Assembly (NCBI GenBank): GCA_024707325.1 | Contig: JANPZY010000001.1 | Location: forward strand, 868,001 to 932,000 | Reading direction: 5' to 3' | DNA from: Opitutus sp. | Lineage (GTDB): Bacteria > Verrucomicrobiota > Verrucomicrobiia > Opitutales > Opitutaceae | DNA length: 64,000 bases | The notes under the pieces: generated by a model | Seen by the model: only the letters and a program-made list of their open reading frames with translations | What the model was told of the DNA's origin: nothing | Database searches by the model: none | Shown here: in pieces, positions 23,401 to 32,228 of the stretch | Layout: the number at the start of each line of letters is the position of its first letter | How positions within the stretch are numbered: the stretch's first letter is position 1 | Position numbers and translations under genes: made by a program

Positions 23401-25608
23401 TCAATGGCGCGCATCGAGCGTCGCCTGCGCCTCCCGCGCGAGCACGCGGGCAAACGCCCAATCGAACCAAAATCCCTGCGTCGGACTGCCACGGTCCAGA
23501 CCGTGCGCAAACTTCGCCTCCACGGTCGCACTCGCCTCGGCGATTTCCTGCCGGGCCTCCGCTTCGCGTCCGAGTTGATAATACGCCATCGCCAAAAGAA
23601 GCCGCGCCGTCGCCGCTCGCGGTGCGTTGATCTCGCGTGAATCGATCGCGCGCTGGCTCCAGCGGACCGCTTCCGCGTAGTGCCCGCGTCGATACTCGAG
23701 CAAACTCAGTGCGAGCGAGCGCCACGCCGCGGTAAACGTGTCCCCCGCCGCGTCCGCCGCCTCGATCGATTCCAGCATCGTCGTGGAAAACGGCAGCACC
23801 GCCTCGAGCAACTCCGCGCTCGCGGGCAGCAGCAGACATACCTTCACGATGCGGTCGGCAAACGGGGACGGCGACGCTGCGAAGCGCCGCACTGCCTGCT
23901 GGCGGAAACGCTCATAACCGCCCTTGTCGCCCACCTCGATCAAGGCCGGGCCGAACTCCAGGTAATCCATCGTCGCCAGATCGGAGCTCTCGAGCTGGTT
24001 GATCGACAGCAAGGTCTCAAAGCGATCCGTGGCCTGTCGCCAGCGTCCGCCGAGCGCGTGCCACTCGCCGAGCGCGCGCAGCAACGCCGCGCCCTCGATG
24101 CTCGGCTCGGAAATGCGGAGCGACGACACGAGCGCGTCCGCTTCGGCAAACTTCTCCTGCCGGATCAACAGTGTCGCCTGCGTGATACGTTCGCGCGTTT
24201 CCGCCGCGAGACGCAGACGCGCCTGTTGCTGCTCCGCCGCGACCGCGCGACGATGCGCCTCGCGCTCCTTGAGAAACATCCATGTCGAGAAACTCAGTCC
24301 CGCGACCAAGGCCGCGGTCACGGCGGCTGCACCCAGAAACACCGCGCGATTTCTCCGCACTACTTTCTGCAACCGATAACGCCAGCTCGCCGGTCGCGCC
24401 ATCACGGCCTCGTTGCCCAGATAACGGCGTAGCTCCATGCCGAGTCCGTTCGCCGTTTCATAGCGGCGGTCGCGTTCCTTCTCGAGCGCCTTGAGCACGA
24501 CCCAGTCGAGGTCCGCACGCAGTTGCGACACGAGCCGGCGCGGCGTGGTCTGACGCGCAGCCGCGATCGCGCGGCGTTCCGCACTCGTGAGTCCGGCAAA
24601 GCGCACCGAAGGACGCGGCGGCTCGCGATCGCGCAGGATGCGCCGCAGGTCTTCGATTTTTGCCGGCTGTTGCTCCTGGCCGGAAAAAGGCGTGCGCCCC
24701 ACGAGCAACTCGCACAGCAGCACGCCCAGACTGTAGATGTCGCTTCGGGTATCGATATCGACGCCGCCGAGTTCCGCCTGCTCGGGACTCATGTAGCCCG
24801 GCGTGCCGATCATCTGCGCATAAACCGAGAGCAACTGCTGCTCGCTCAACCGCGCCTCGGTCGCCTTCGCGATGCCGAAGTCGATCACCTTGGGCACGGG
24901 TCGTCCGTCGTGCACCGCGACCATGATATTGGACGGTTTGATGTCGCGGTGGATGATACCCTTTTGGTGCGCGTGCTGGATCGCGTGGCAGATCTGAATG
25001 AACAGTTCCAGCCGCTCACGCAGATCGAGTCGGTTCTGGTCACAGTATTTCGTGATCTGCACACCACGCACCAACTCCATGATGAAGTAGGGCGAACCGC
25101 GCTCCGTTTCGCCCGCGTCGAATACGCGCGCGATGTTCGGATGATCCATCATCGCGAGCGCCTGCCGCTCGGCCTCGAAGCGCGCGATCACGCTCTTCGT
25201 TTCCATGCCGAGCTTGATGATCTTCAGCGCCACGCGGCGGCGCAGCGGCTCCTCCTGCTCCGCGAGATAAACCACGCCGCAACCGCCCTCGCCGATTTTC
25301 TCGAGCAAGACGTAGTGCCCGATCTTCGTGCCGATCGGCTCCTCGACCGATGCGCCGAAGCCCGCGCCGCAGGTCGGCGGCGTGTGTGTGCCGAGCGGCG
25401 GACGCGAGCCGACCGCCGTGCGCACGACCGACTGACCCTCGCTGAAAAACCGCTCCGCCTCCTCCGAGGCTTCGAGCAACTTTTCGATCCGGCGGCGCAA
25501 CGCGTCGTCGCCATCGCACGCCCGTTCGAGAAACGAGCGCCGCTCGACCGCGTTCGTCATGCGCCGCGCCAGATCGAAAAGCTCCTCTTCCCGCTGTTGG
25601 GATGCGTT
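23401..25608 (-). CDS. Membrane Ser/Thr protein kinase with C-terminal TPR-like domain
   Basis: A 735-residue kinase starting at TTG 25608, chosen because a strong AAAAGGAGG sits 7 nt upstream; the in-frame ATG at 25677 lies inside the sigma factor gene. The kinase domain spans about 95-390 with the glycine loop GEGGCGVVY, K130 in VALK, H221-R222-D223 in HRDIKPSN and D244 in DFG. YMSPEQAELGG is the activation-segment end. A single TM helix (about 440-462) is followed by an outer region of helical repeats (about 480-735). Kinases of this build are regularly encoded next to TIGR02999-type sigma factors in Planctomycetes and Verrucomicrobia. Confidence 0.9.
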   Translation of the reverse strand, partial: NASQQREEELFDLARRMTNAVERRSFLERACDGDDALRRRIEKLLEASEEAERFFSEGQSVVRTAVGSRPPLGTHTPPTCGAGFGASVEEPIGTKIGHYVLLEKIGEGGCGVVYLAEQEEPLRRRVALKIIKLGMETKSVIARFEAERQALAMMDHPNIARVFDAGETERGSPYFIMELVRGVQITKYCDQNRLDLRERLELFIQICHAIQHAHQKGIIHRDIKPSNIMVAVHDGRPVPKVIDFGIAKATEARLSEQQLLSVYAQMIGTPGYMSPEQAELGGVDIDTRSDIYSLGVLLCELLVGRTPFSGQEQQPAKIEDLRRILRDREPPRPSVRFAGLTSAERRAIAAARQTTPRRLVSQLRADLDWVVLKALEKERDRRYETANGLGMELRRYLGNEAVMARPASWRYRLQKVVRRNRAVFLGAAAVTAALVAGLSFSTWMFLKEREAHRRAVAAEQQQARLRLAAETRERITQATLLIRQEKFAEADALVSSLRISEPSIEGAALLRALGEWHALGGRWRQATDRFETLLSINQLESSDLATMDYLEFGPALIEVGDKGGYERFRQQAVRRFAASPSPFADRIVKVCLLLPASAELLEAVLPFSTTMLESIEAADAAGDTFTAAWRSLALSLLEYRRGHYAEAVRWSQRAIDSREINAPRAATARLLLAMAYYQLGREAEARQEIAEASATVEAKFAHGLDRGSPTQGFWFDWAFARVLAREAQATLDARH

Positions 25609-25643
25609 CAACGGTGCGCCTCCTTTTGGGTCCGCGTCGCCCG

Positions 25644-26195
25644 TCAGCGCCGCTCGCGGATGCCCTCGAACAACCACGCCTTCGCATAGGCCCAGTGGCG
25701 CTCCACCGAACGCTCGGCCATGCCGAGGCTCGCCGCCACTTCCTTGTTGGAGAAACCGCCGTAGAATTTGAGCAACACGATCTGAGCGCGCTCCGGATCC
25801 TCTTCGCGGAGGCGTTCCATCGCTTCGTCGATCAGCAGAATCTTCTCCTCCGGCGTGGCCTCCGCGAGCTCCACATCCTCGATGTTGACCCGCGCGTGAC
25901 CGGCGCCGCGTTTCAACCGGAGCTTGCGGCGCGCATTCTCAATCAAAATCCGGCGCATCGCTTCCGCTGCGGCCCCGAAAAAGTGCGCCCTGTTCTCCCA
26001 ACGCTGACGTTTTCCCGCCACGATTCGCAGCCAGGCCTCGTGCACCAAGGCCGTGGGCTGGAGCGTCTGGCCGGCTGGCTCCGCCGCCATCTGCGCGCCC
26101 GCCTGACGCCGCAAATCATGATAGATCAACGGCAGGATTTCCTCCGAAGCTCCGCCTTCTCCGACGGACTGCAGCGCAAGCGTCAGTTCAGTCAT
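25644..26195 (-). CDS. ECF-type RNA polymerase sigma factor (TIGR02999-like)
   Basis: A 183-residue sigma factor. Region 2 contains LQPTALVHEAWLRI and HFFGAAAEAMRRILIENARR, typical of the TIGR02999 (Sig-70_X6) group. Region 4 is the helix-turn-helix GGFSNKEVAASLGMAERSVERHW. The ATG at 26195 has a GGAAG 6 nt upstream. The kinase gene follows after 35 bp, so the two are co-transcribed and the kinase may control the sigma factor in place of a classical anti-sigma factor. No such anti-sigma factor is seen nearby. Targets are unknown. Confidence 0.9.
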   Translation of the reverse strand: MTELTLALQSVGEGGASEEILPLIYHDLRRQAGAQMAAEPAGQTLQPTALVHEAWLRIVAGKRQRWENRAHFFGAAAEAMRRILIENARRKLRLKRGAGHARVNIEDVELAEATPEEKILLIDEAMERLREEDPERAQIVLLKFYGGFSNKEVAASLGMAERSVERHWAYAKAWLFEGIRERR

Positions 26196-26641
26196 GGGAC
26201 TTCCGGGGATGGAAAGGGGGCGGGGTTGAGGGGTGAAACCGAGACGGCAAAAAAACGCCAATTACGAGCGAATGTCTCGGAAAACGGGGTGCAACGACTA
26301 GGGGGTTCAAGCCAGACTATCCGCACTGGACCGTAACGTGAGAACGCGGCTCCCGCGGCGGAGAAACCGCTCGAAACCGCGCCGGTCGGCGCATGATCGT
26401 TACCCTCGTTCTATCTGCGTCATCCGTCAACCACCTGCCCCTCAACGCCTCTGTTTTGCGTTGCCGAAAGAACCAGCCGCCAGTCATTTTCGTCTTCGAC
26501 GTTTGCCGACCCGCCCTCTGCCAAAGGCTGCACCCACCCTTCCCCGTTTTCGACTGTTAGCACTGCGACAAAATCGGCAAAGCGTCTCCAAAACGCTTCC
26601 GTGCTTCTTTTCCCCCTCCGCGTTTATCGCCCCTTTTTATT
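26196..26641. other. Divergent intergenic region between the sigma factor and GH43
   Basis: No gene is seen in 446 bp. The region must hold the two divergent promoters. A weak inverted repeat, AAGCGT (26580-26585) with ACGCTT (26593-26598), lies 43-60 bp upstream of the GH43 start and could be an operator. The GH43 start has no clear Shine-Dalgarno sequence. Confidence 0.5.
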
Positions 26642-27604
26642 ATGAGCAGCCGTTCCCCTCTGATCACTCACATGTTCACGGCCGACCCCTCGGCCCACGT
26701 TTTCGAAGGCAGAGTGTTTATCTACCCGTCGCACGACCTCGATAAGGACATGGAGGAAAACGACAACGGCGACCAATACGCGATGGAGGACTACCACGTC
26801 TTCTCGCAACCTGATCCGCTTGGTCCCGTGACCGATCACGGGCAGGTGCTCCACCTGCGCGACGTGCCGTGGGCTTCTCAACAACTCTGGGCGCCCGACG
26901 CCGCGTATCGAAACGGTCGATACTACCTCTATTTTCCCGCGCGCGACAAACAAGGCGTGTTCCGCATCGGCGTCGCCACCTCCGAGCGTCCCGAAGGTCC
27001 CTTCCGCGCCGAGCCGGAACCGATCCCCGGCAGCTTGAGCATCGATCCTTGCGTCTTCGCTGATCGCGATGGCGAGTTCTACCTCTACTTCGGCGGCGTC
27101 TGGGGTGGACAACTCCAGTGCTGGCAGACCGGTGAATTCCGCGCCGACGGCAAGATGCCGCCCGACGACCAGCCCGCGCTTCTCCCGAAAGTCGCGAAAC
27201 TCTCGGCTGACATGCTCACCTTCGTCGCTCCGCCGCAGGACGTCGTCATCGTCGACGACAAAGGCGAGAAGCTGAAGGCCGGCGACATCACCCGCCGCTA
27301 CTTCGAGGGACCGTGGATGCACCAACACAACGGCACCTACTATCTCTCCTACTCCACCGGCGACGCGCACACGCTCGTTTACGCCACCGCCGACAATCCG
27401 CTCGGGCCCTTCACCTTCCGCGGCACCATCCTCACGCCCGTTCTCGGCTGGACGACGCACCACTCCATCGTCGAGCACAACGGCCGCTGGTGGCTCTACT
27501 ATCACGACGCCTCCCTCTCCGGCGGCATCAGCTACAAACGCTCCGTGAAAGTGCAGGAACTCTTCTACGAAGCCGACGGCTCGATCCGCCCGATGACGCC
27601 CTGA
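26642..27604 (+). CDS. GH43 family glycosidase, probably cytoplasmic
   Basis: A 320-residue GH43 enzyme lacking a signal peptide. Catalytic residues are D15 in TADPSAHVF, D135 in SIDPCVFAD and E222 in YFEGPWMHQ. The segments HDLDKDMEENDNGDQYAMED and WAPDAAYRNGRYYLYFP are characteristic of GH43 members annotated as beta-xylosidase or alpha-arabinofuranosidase. It is a single gene with its own terminator and lies between the two sugar loci. The precise substrate is open. Confidence 0.87.
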   Translation: MSSRSPLITHMFTADPSAHVFEGRVFIYPSHDLDKDMEENDNGDQYAMEDYHVFSQPDPLGPVTDHGQVLHLRDVPWASQQLWAPDAAYRNGRYYLYFPARDKQGVFRIGVATSERPEGPFRAEPEPIPGSLSIDPCVFADRDGEFYLYFGGVWGGQLQCWQTGEFRADGKMPPDDQPALLPKVAKLSADMLTFVAPPQDVVIVDDKGEKLKAGDITRRYFEGPWMHQHNGTYYLSYSTGDAHTLVYATADNPLGPFTFRGTILTPVLGWTTHHSIVEHNGRWWLYYHDASLSGGISYKRSVKVQELFYEADGSIRPMTP

Positions 27605-27626
27605 CGCGTCCGCGCCCCGTTCCTCT

Positions 27627-27824
27627 TCAATCCGCACTGCGTCCCGACGCGGTGCGGATTTTTTTTAGACGCAGTGCGCAACACGTCCCGACCCGACGCG
27701 CACTCTGTCCCGACCCGGTCCGCACCTTGTCGCGACACGGGACGCACCGTGCCCCGACCCTGTCCGCACCTCCTCCCGACTCGGTGCAAACTTTGGCGCG
27801 ACGCGGTCCGCTCACGGTCGCGAT
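27627..27824 (-). repeat. 22-bp phased degenerate tandem array, locus 2 (9 units)
   Basis: Nine 22-bp units start at 27627, 27649, 27671 and so on to 27803 in constant phase, in the orientation opposite to locus 1. Typical octamers read GTCCGCAC and GTCCCGAC with 3-bp spacers such as CTT and CCT. The first two units are modified into the GH43 terminator. The array fills the gap between convergent genes. Confidence 0.85.
27629..27666 (+). terminator. GH43 terminator built from array units
   Basis: The stem AATCCGCAC (27629-27637) pairs with GTGCGGATT (27652-27660), with a 14-nt loop and a run of eight T residues. The sequence keeps the 22-bp phase of the adjoining array, so the terminator appears to have been formed from two units. 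Confidence 0.85.
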
Positions 27825-27845
27825 TCGGAACCACGGCTCTCCTCC

Positions 27846-27922
27846 TGTCATTCTGAGCACAGCAAGAATCCATCCGGGCTCTCGCAGCGTGCACTGGATT
27901 CTTCGCTTCGCTCAGAATGACA
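27846..27922. repeat. GTCATTCTGAGC-type inverted repeat, copy 2
   Basis: The arms TGTCATTCTGAGC and GCTCAGAATGACA frame a 77-bp element with an inner GAATCC/GGATTC pairing. It sits between the array and the beta-helix gene end and could fold as a long hairpin. Similar copies occur at 29741 and, as one arm, at 3369. Confidence 0.75.
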
Positions 27923-27968
27923 AACAGACAGCGCCGCCCTGAAAACGCGGCGCCCTCGCCGCGTCTTC

Positions 27969-29699
27969 TCACCGCACGCGAAACGTCGCCGACTCGTTGC
28001 GCACCGTCTCGATCCGGCTCTGCTCGATCGCGAGTTCGCCTTCCGCATCGGCGCGGATCCACAGGTCGCCGCGCGTCGTGCCTGACAAACCTGAACCTGT
28101 AATCGTGATGTTGCTCAGCCGCGTATCCGCGAGCGTGCCGTTGCCTTTCGCCGCTCCCGGCGCAGCCACCGTGATACCTTCGGAAAAACTGTCGCGAATC
28201 GTGAGATCGCTGAGGCGCAGTCCGGAAATGCTCTTTCGATCCATCGCGATCTGCAGCGAACCGCGAAAGGCCCAGTGGTGATCGTAGCCGCCGCAGCGCA
28301 CGAGCTCGGAGTTTCGCACGACCGTCTCGCCGCTGAAGTTGTTGTCGATGCCGCGCGCTTCGTCGGTCGTCGGGAATGTAGTGCTAATCAGGATACCGCA
28401 GCCGGTGTTGATATCGGTGAAGAGACAATCTTCCAATCGGTTGCTCTCGCCGCCGTAGATCGCGCCGCCATTGGCCAGAAACGTGAGCTGTCCGGTGCAG
28501 CGACGGATGACGTTGCGGCCGGGCTTCACGCCTTCGTCGAAACCCTGGTCCGACGGCACCGGCCAGATCGCGAAGCAATCGTCGCCCGTGCCGCGCGCGG
28601 TGCAGTTTTCCACCACGGAACCGCTCGTGCCGACGCAGAGGTTGACGCCGTCGGCGATGAGGTTGCGGAAGCGGCAGCCTTCGATGCGCAGGTTCGTGCC
28701 GTTGTAGATCCACGCGCCGGCCTTCGTGTGCTCGACCCAGATCCGCGCAATCGTGGACTCGGCGCAGTCGGCGCCGACGATGCCGTCGTTCGCCTCCTGG
28801 TCGTTGCGGTAATTGAGCCATCCGAAGATCGCGAAGTCCGCAACGATGATGTCGCGCCCCGCGAGTTTGAAACGCACACGACGGTCGGCGTTTTCATAAA
28901 GCGCCTCGTCACCGACAAACGTCGAGTGCCACATGCCGGCGCCCTGAATCTTCGCGCCCGACGTGAGCACGATGTCGCGCGTGATCTTGTAGTCGCCCGG
29001 CGGCACCCAGACCGTGCGGCCGGTTTTCAACGCCTCGGCCAGACACGCCTGCAATGCCGCCGTGTCGTCCGCGCGACCATCGCCACGCGCGCCGAAATCG
29101 AGAAGTGAGAGTGAATTCGCCGGCCGCTCGGGCGGCGGTGGCACGTCTTCGAGATCGATCAGATCGACGATGCAGAACTCCGCCCTCCCGGACTTTTTCC
29201 GCAGCTGGATCACGTCGCCCGCGGCAATCGAGAGCCCCTTCACGCGACGCTCATCGTAGAAGTTGCGCGGTTTGCCCTGGGCCGGGTCATTGGAAAATGG
29301 ATACGAACCGTAGAGGTGCATGTAGCGCGACGTGAGCGTCAGCGTGCGCACCGCGCGTCCGTTGATCAGCAGCTCGAGTTCGGTCTCGAGTCCCCCGCCC
29401 TGCGGCGCGTCGGGCAGACTGTAGCGCAGCACGAGCGCGTTGGCTGCGCCCTGTGCGGAGAGCTCCACGAAGTCGCCGTCGAGAAGTTTCACGGCTTTTT
29501 GGTGCGACGACTCGGTCTCGACACGGTGCGGCTCATAGCTCGGCCCGAGCACGACGCCGGAAGTTTTCATGTCCTCGGCTTCGTAAGTGGTCCAAGGCAT
29601 GTCCGCGCCGACGCGCGCGAAGAGCGATGACGACGCCACCAAGGCAAAGGCGAAAACTGTAGACGCGGAGCGGCGGAGAGACGGCTTGGGGTGTGGCAT
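27969..29699 (-). CDS. Secreted beta-helix glycanase with CBM35-like domain (possible GH87-type alpha-1,3-glucanase)
   Basis: A 576-residue protein with a signal peptide (about 1-32). An N-terminal beta-sandwich (about 33-155; TTYEAEDMKTSGVVLGPSYE) looks like a CBM35-type module. A right-handed beta-helix domain follows, starting LLDFGARGDGRADDTAAL and containing the pectate-lyase-3-type segment VPPGDYKITRDIVLTSGAK. The combination resembles GH87 mycodextranase or mutanase proteins. Next to a GH65 phosphorylase, an MFS transporter and a beta-PGM, an alpha-glucan substrate such as nigeran is plausible. A pectin-active GH28-like enzyme is the main alternative. Confidence 0.7.
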   Translation of the reverse strand: MPHPKPSLRRSASTVFAFALVASSSLFARVGADMPWTTYEAEDMKTSGVVLGPSYEPHRVETESSHQKAVKLLDGDFVELSAQGAANALVLRYSLPDAPQGGGLETELELLINGRAVRTLTLTSRYMHLYGSYPFSNDPAQGKPRNFYDERRVKGLSIAAGDVIQLRKKSGRAEFCIVDLIDLEDVPPPPERPANSLSLLDFGARGDGRADDTAALQACLAEALKTGRTVWVPPGDYKITRDIVLTSGAKIQGAGMWHSTFVGDEALYENADRRVRFKLAGRDIIVADFAIFGWLNYRNDQEANDGIVGADCAESTIARIWVEHTKAGAWIYNGTNLRIEGCRFRNLIADGVNLCVGTSGSVVENCTARGTGDDCFAIWPVPSDQGFDEGVKPGRNVIRRCTGQLTFLANGGAIYGGESNRLEDCLFTDINTGCGILISTTFPTTDEARGIDNNFSGETVVRNSELVRCGGYDHHWAFRGSLQIAMDRKSISGLRLSDLTIRDSFSEGITVAAPGAAKGNGTLADTRLSNITITGSGLSGTTRGDLWIRADAEGELAIEQSRIETVRNESATFRVR

Positions 29700-29740
29700 G
29701 ACGGGGTAATCGATTCTTGCGAGTGCGGGGTTCTCAATTC

Positions 29741-29857
29741 TGTCATTCTGAGCGCAGCGAAGTTCAGCCGAAGGCTAGCCTGACATCCATTTGGACACTC
29801 GCAGCATGCACCGGCTTCGCAGCGCTCATTGGATTCTTCGCTGCGCTCAGAATGACA
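29741..29857. repeat. GTCATTCTGAGC-type inverted repeat, copy 3
   Basis: The arms TGTCATTCTGAGCGCAGCGAA and TTCGCTGCGCTCAGAATGACA are perfect inverted repeats 75 bp apart. The element lies between the beta-helix gene and GH65. It probably forms a stable hairpin that could protect or terminate the upstream transcript. Confidence 0.8.
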
Positions 29858-29920
29858 TCAGAGGGAAGGTTGAACGTTTGATGGAGACGCGAGCGGAGTC
29901 CTGACGTGTGCCTCACGTCG

Positions 29921-32228
29921 TCAGTTGCGCGCGGAGCGAATCTTCACGGTGACGGTTTTACCGGGCGCGACTTTTCTGCGCTGGCCGGCGATGAGGAGAG
30001 CGCGCGCGGCGATTCGTTTTCTCGGCGACCACATTCGCGCGATCGGGCGTGAGCTCCACGCGGAACCAATCGCCGCGATAGGAGAGACGGAACTGCAGCC
30101 GGCGCCACGTGCGATAAAGCCGCGGGTTGATCGCGAGCCGGCGCGCGTCGGCTTGCACGCCGGCGAAACCGAAGATCGCCGTCATCCACGCGCCGCCATT
30201 GGCCGCGGGATGCGAGCCGCCCATGAAGACCGTGCCCGCGTAAACCTTGTATTTCGCCTCGAGGTCGATCTTCGCGGTTTTGAGGAAATATTTGTAGGCG
30301 AAATCGAGGTTGCCGAACTCCGTCGCGACGAGCGCATACGCGCACGCGCTGAGACTCGAGCCGTGCTCGGTGCGCGGCTCGTAATACTCCCAGTTGGCAC
30401 GTTTGATGTCGGCGGAGAAGCGGCTCTTGAAGAGGTTCAACATCATCACGACGTCGGCCTGCTTGATCACCTGCGTCGGAACCGCGAGGCCCTGCCCCGC
30501 GCCGAGGTATTCGTGCGGATGCACCATCTTCGCCTTCACTTCAGCGACGGGCACATCCTTCAGCGCGAAGTAACCGTCGAACTGCTCGATGAGCCCGGTC
30601 TTTCGCGCGGGCTTCGGCACGTAGAGTTTGCGCGCGGCCTCGGCGAAGGCCGGCAGCTCGCGGGCGAGGCGGAGTTTCTTCACGAGTGCGCTCAACGCCG
30701 CGGGATGTTTTTTGCGCAGATGCGCGACAGCGGCCTGCGCGATGAGAAACGTCTCGCGCGCGACCATGTTGGTGAAGGCGTTGTTGTTGACGCGCTCGTG
30801 GTATTCGTCGGGCCCGATCACATCGAGCACCTCGTAGCGGTCCTTGTCCTTCTTGTAGTAGAGATACGAGTGGTAGAACCGCGCGCACTCGAGAATCACC
30901 TCGGCGCCGCCCTCGAGGAGGAGCGAGTCGTCGCCGGTGAGTTTGAAATACTCCCACATCGCGATCGCGACGTCGCCGCTGATGTGAACCTGCTTGTCGC
31001 GGAAGTGCGTGCGCAGCTCGCGGCCCGTGAACGGATCGCCGACGTTGAAATACGAGCACGCGTCGTCGCCAGTGTCCTGGCTCTCCCACGCATAGAACGC
31101 GCCGCGATAACCCGCGCCCTCGGTCTTCGCCTTTCGCCGCGCGCCATCGAGCGTGCGGATGCGGTAGCGCAGGAGCTCCACCGCCTTCTCGGGATACGCG
31201 TGGAGGAAGAACGGAAACATGAACATCTCCGTGTCCCAAAAGATCGCGCCCTTATAAACCTGTCCCGACAACGCGCGCGCGGGGATCGAGTTCGCGCTGC
31301 CCGCGACCGGCGCGACCATGAGCAATTGCAGGACGCTGTAGCGCAGCGCGTGCTGCGCCTCGTCGTCGCCTTCGATGAGCACATCGCAGCGCTCCCACTT
31401 GCGCCGCCACTCGGCGGCGTGCTGCGCGAGGCACTCATCGTAGCCGAGCGCATGCGCTGTGCGCACTGCGGAGATCGCCGCTTCGCCTAAAGCGCCATCT
31501 ACGCGATCGTTGTCCGTGAAGACGGCGAAGTATTTGAAAAATCGATACGTCTGCCCCGCCTCGGCACGCACAGTGAGCACGCGAAGATTGCGGTTGTCCG
31601 CCGAATCCGCCGCCTGGCCGCCCGCCCACTCGGCGCTGGAAAGCTCGGCGACCACGACGTGTTTGCCGCTCTCGTGCGTGCGCCCGGCGGTGAGCAACAC
31701 GTCGCCCTCGCGCGTGTGCGCGAGCTCAGGCAGATGCGGACCGTTGAGATCCCAGATGTTTCCATCGATGCCCGTGCGGATCGCGATCTCACCGGGCTGG
31801 TCACAGGTGACACTGACAGCGATGACGCCGAGATTCGGCGTCACCGCGCTGAGAAAACGCGACGACGTCAGCGTGAGCGTTTTTCCGCCCCGCCGGAAAA
31901 CGGTCGTGCGCTCGAAGCGCGCATCGGCGAAGTGCAGCGTCTGCCGATGCCGCACGACGTCATCACCGAGCGCGGAAAGCTCCACGCCGTCGAGCGCGAC
32001 GCGCGTGAAGCCACCGTTGGGCGCATTGACCGGTTCGCGCCACGCGTCGCCGACGCGATCGAAGACACCGGCGAGCGTGATGCCCACCGCCTCGTCGGGA
32101 CCGAATTCGTCGAGGGTGCCACGATAGCCCATGTAACCGTTCGCGACCTGATAAACATTGCCGCGACGCATGATGCTCTCCTTGTCGCCGCCATGTTCAG
32201 TGGTGCTGAGTGACCAAAGTTTTTTCAT
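29921..32228 (-). CDS. GH65 disaccharide phosphorylase (one frameshift near the 3' end)
   Basis: A 768-residue GH65 enzyme if corrected. The catalytic acid is E475 in VIGPDEYHERVNNNAFTN, and the phosphate-loop and substrate region contains KGAIFWDTEMFMFPFF. The family includes maltose, trehalose, kojibiose and nigerose phosphorylases and yields beta-glucose 1-phosphate. The uncorrected frame stops at 29958 with an Arg-rich tail. Removing one base from the T run at 30017-30020 restores a normal C-terminus (LLIAGQRRKVAPGKTVTVKI) ending at 29921. The gene overlaps the MFS transporter by 32 bp, suggesting translational coupling. The substrate is not fixed by the motifs. Confidence 0.88.
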
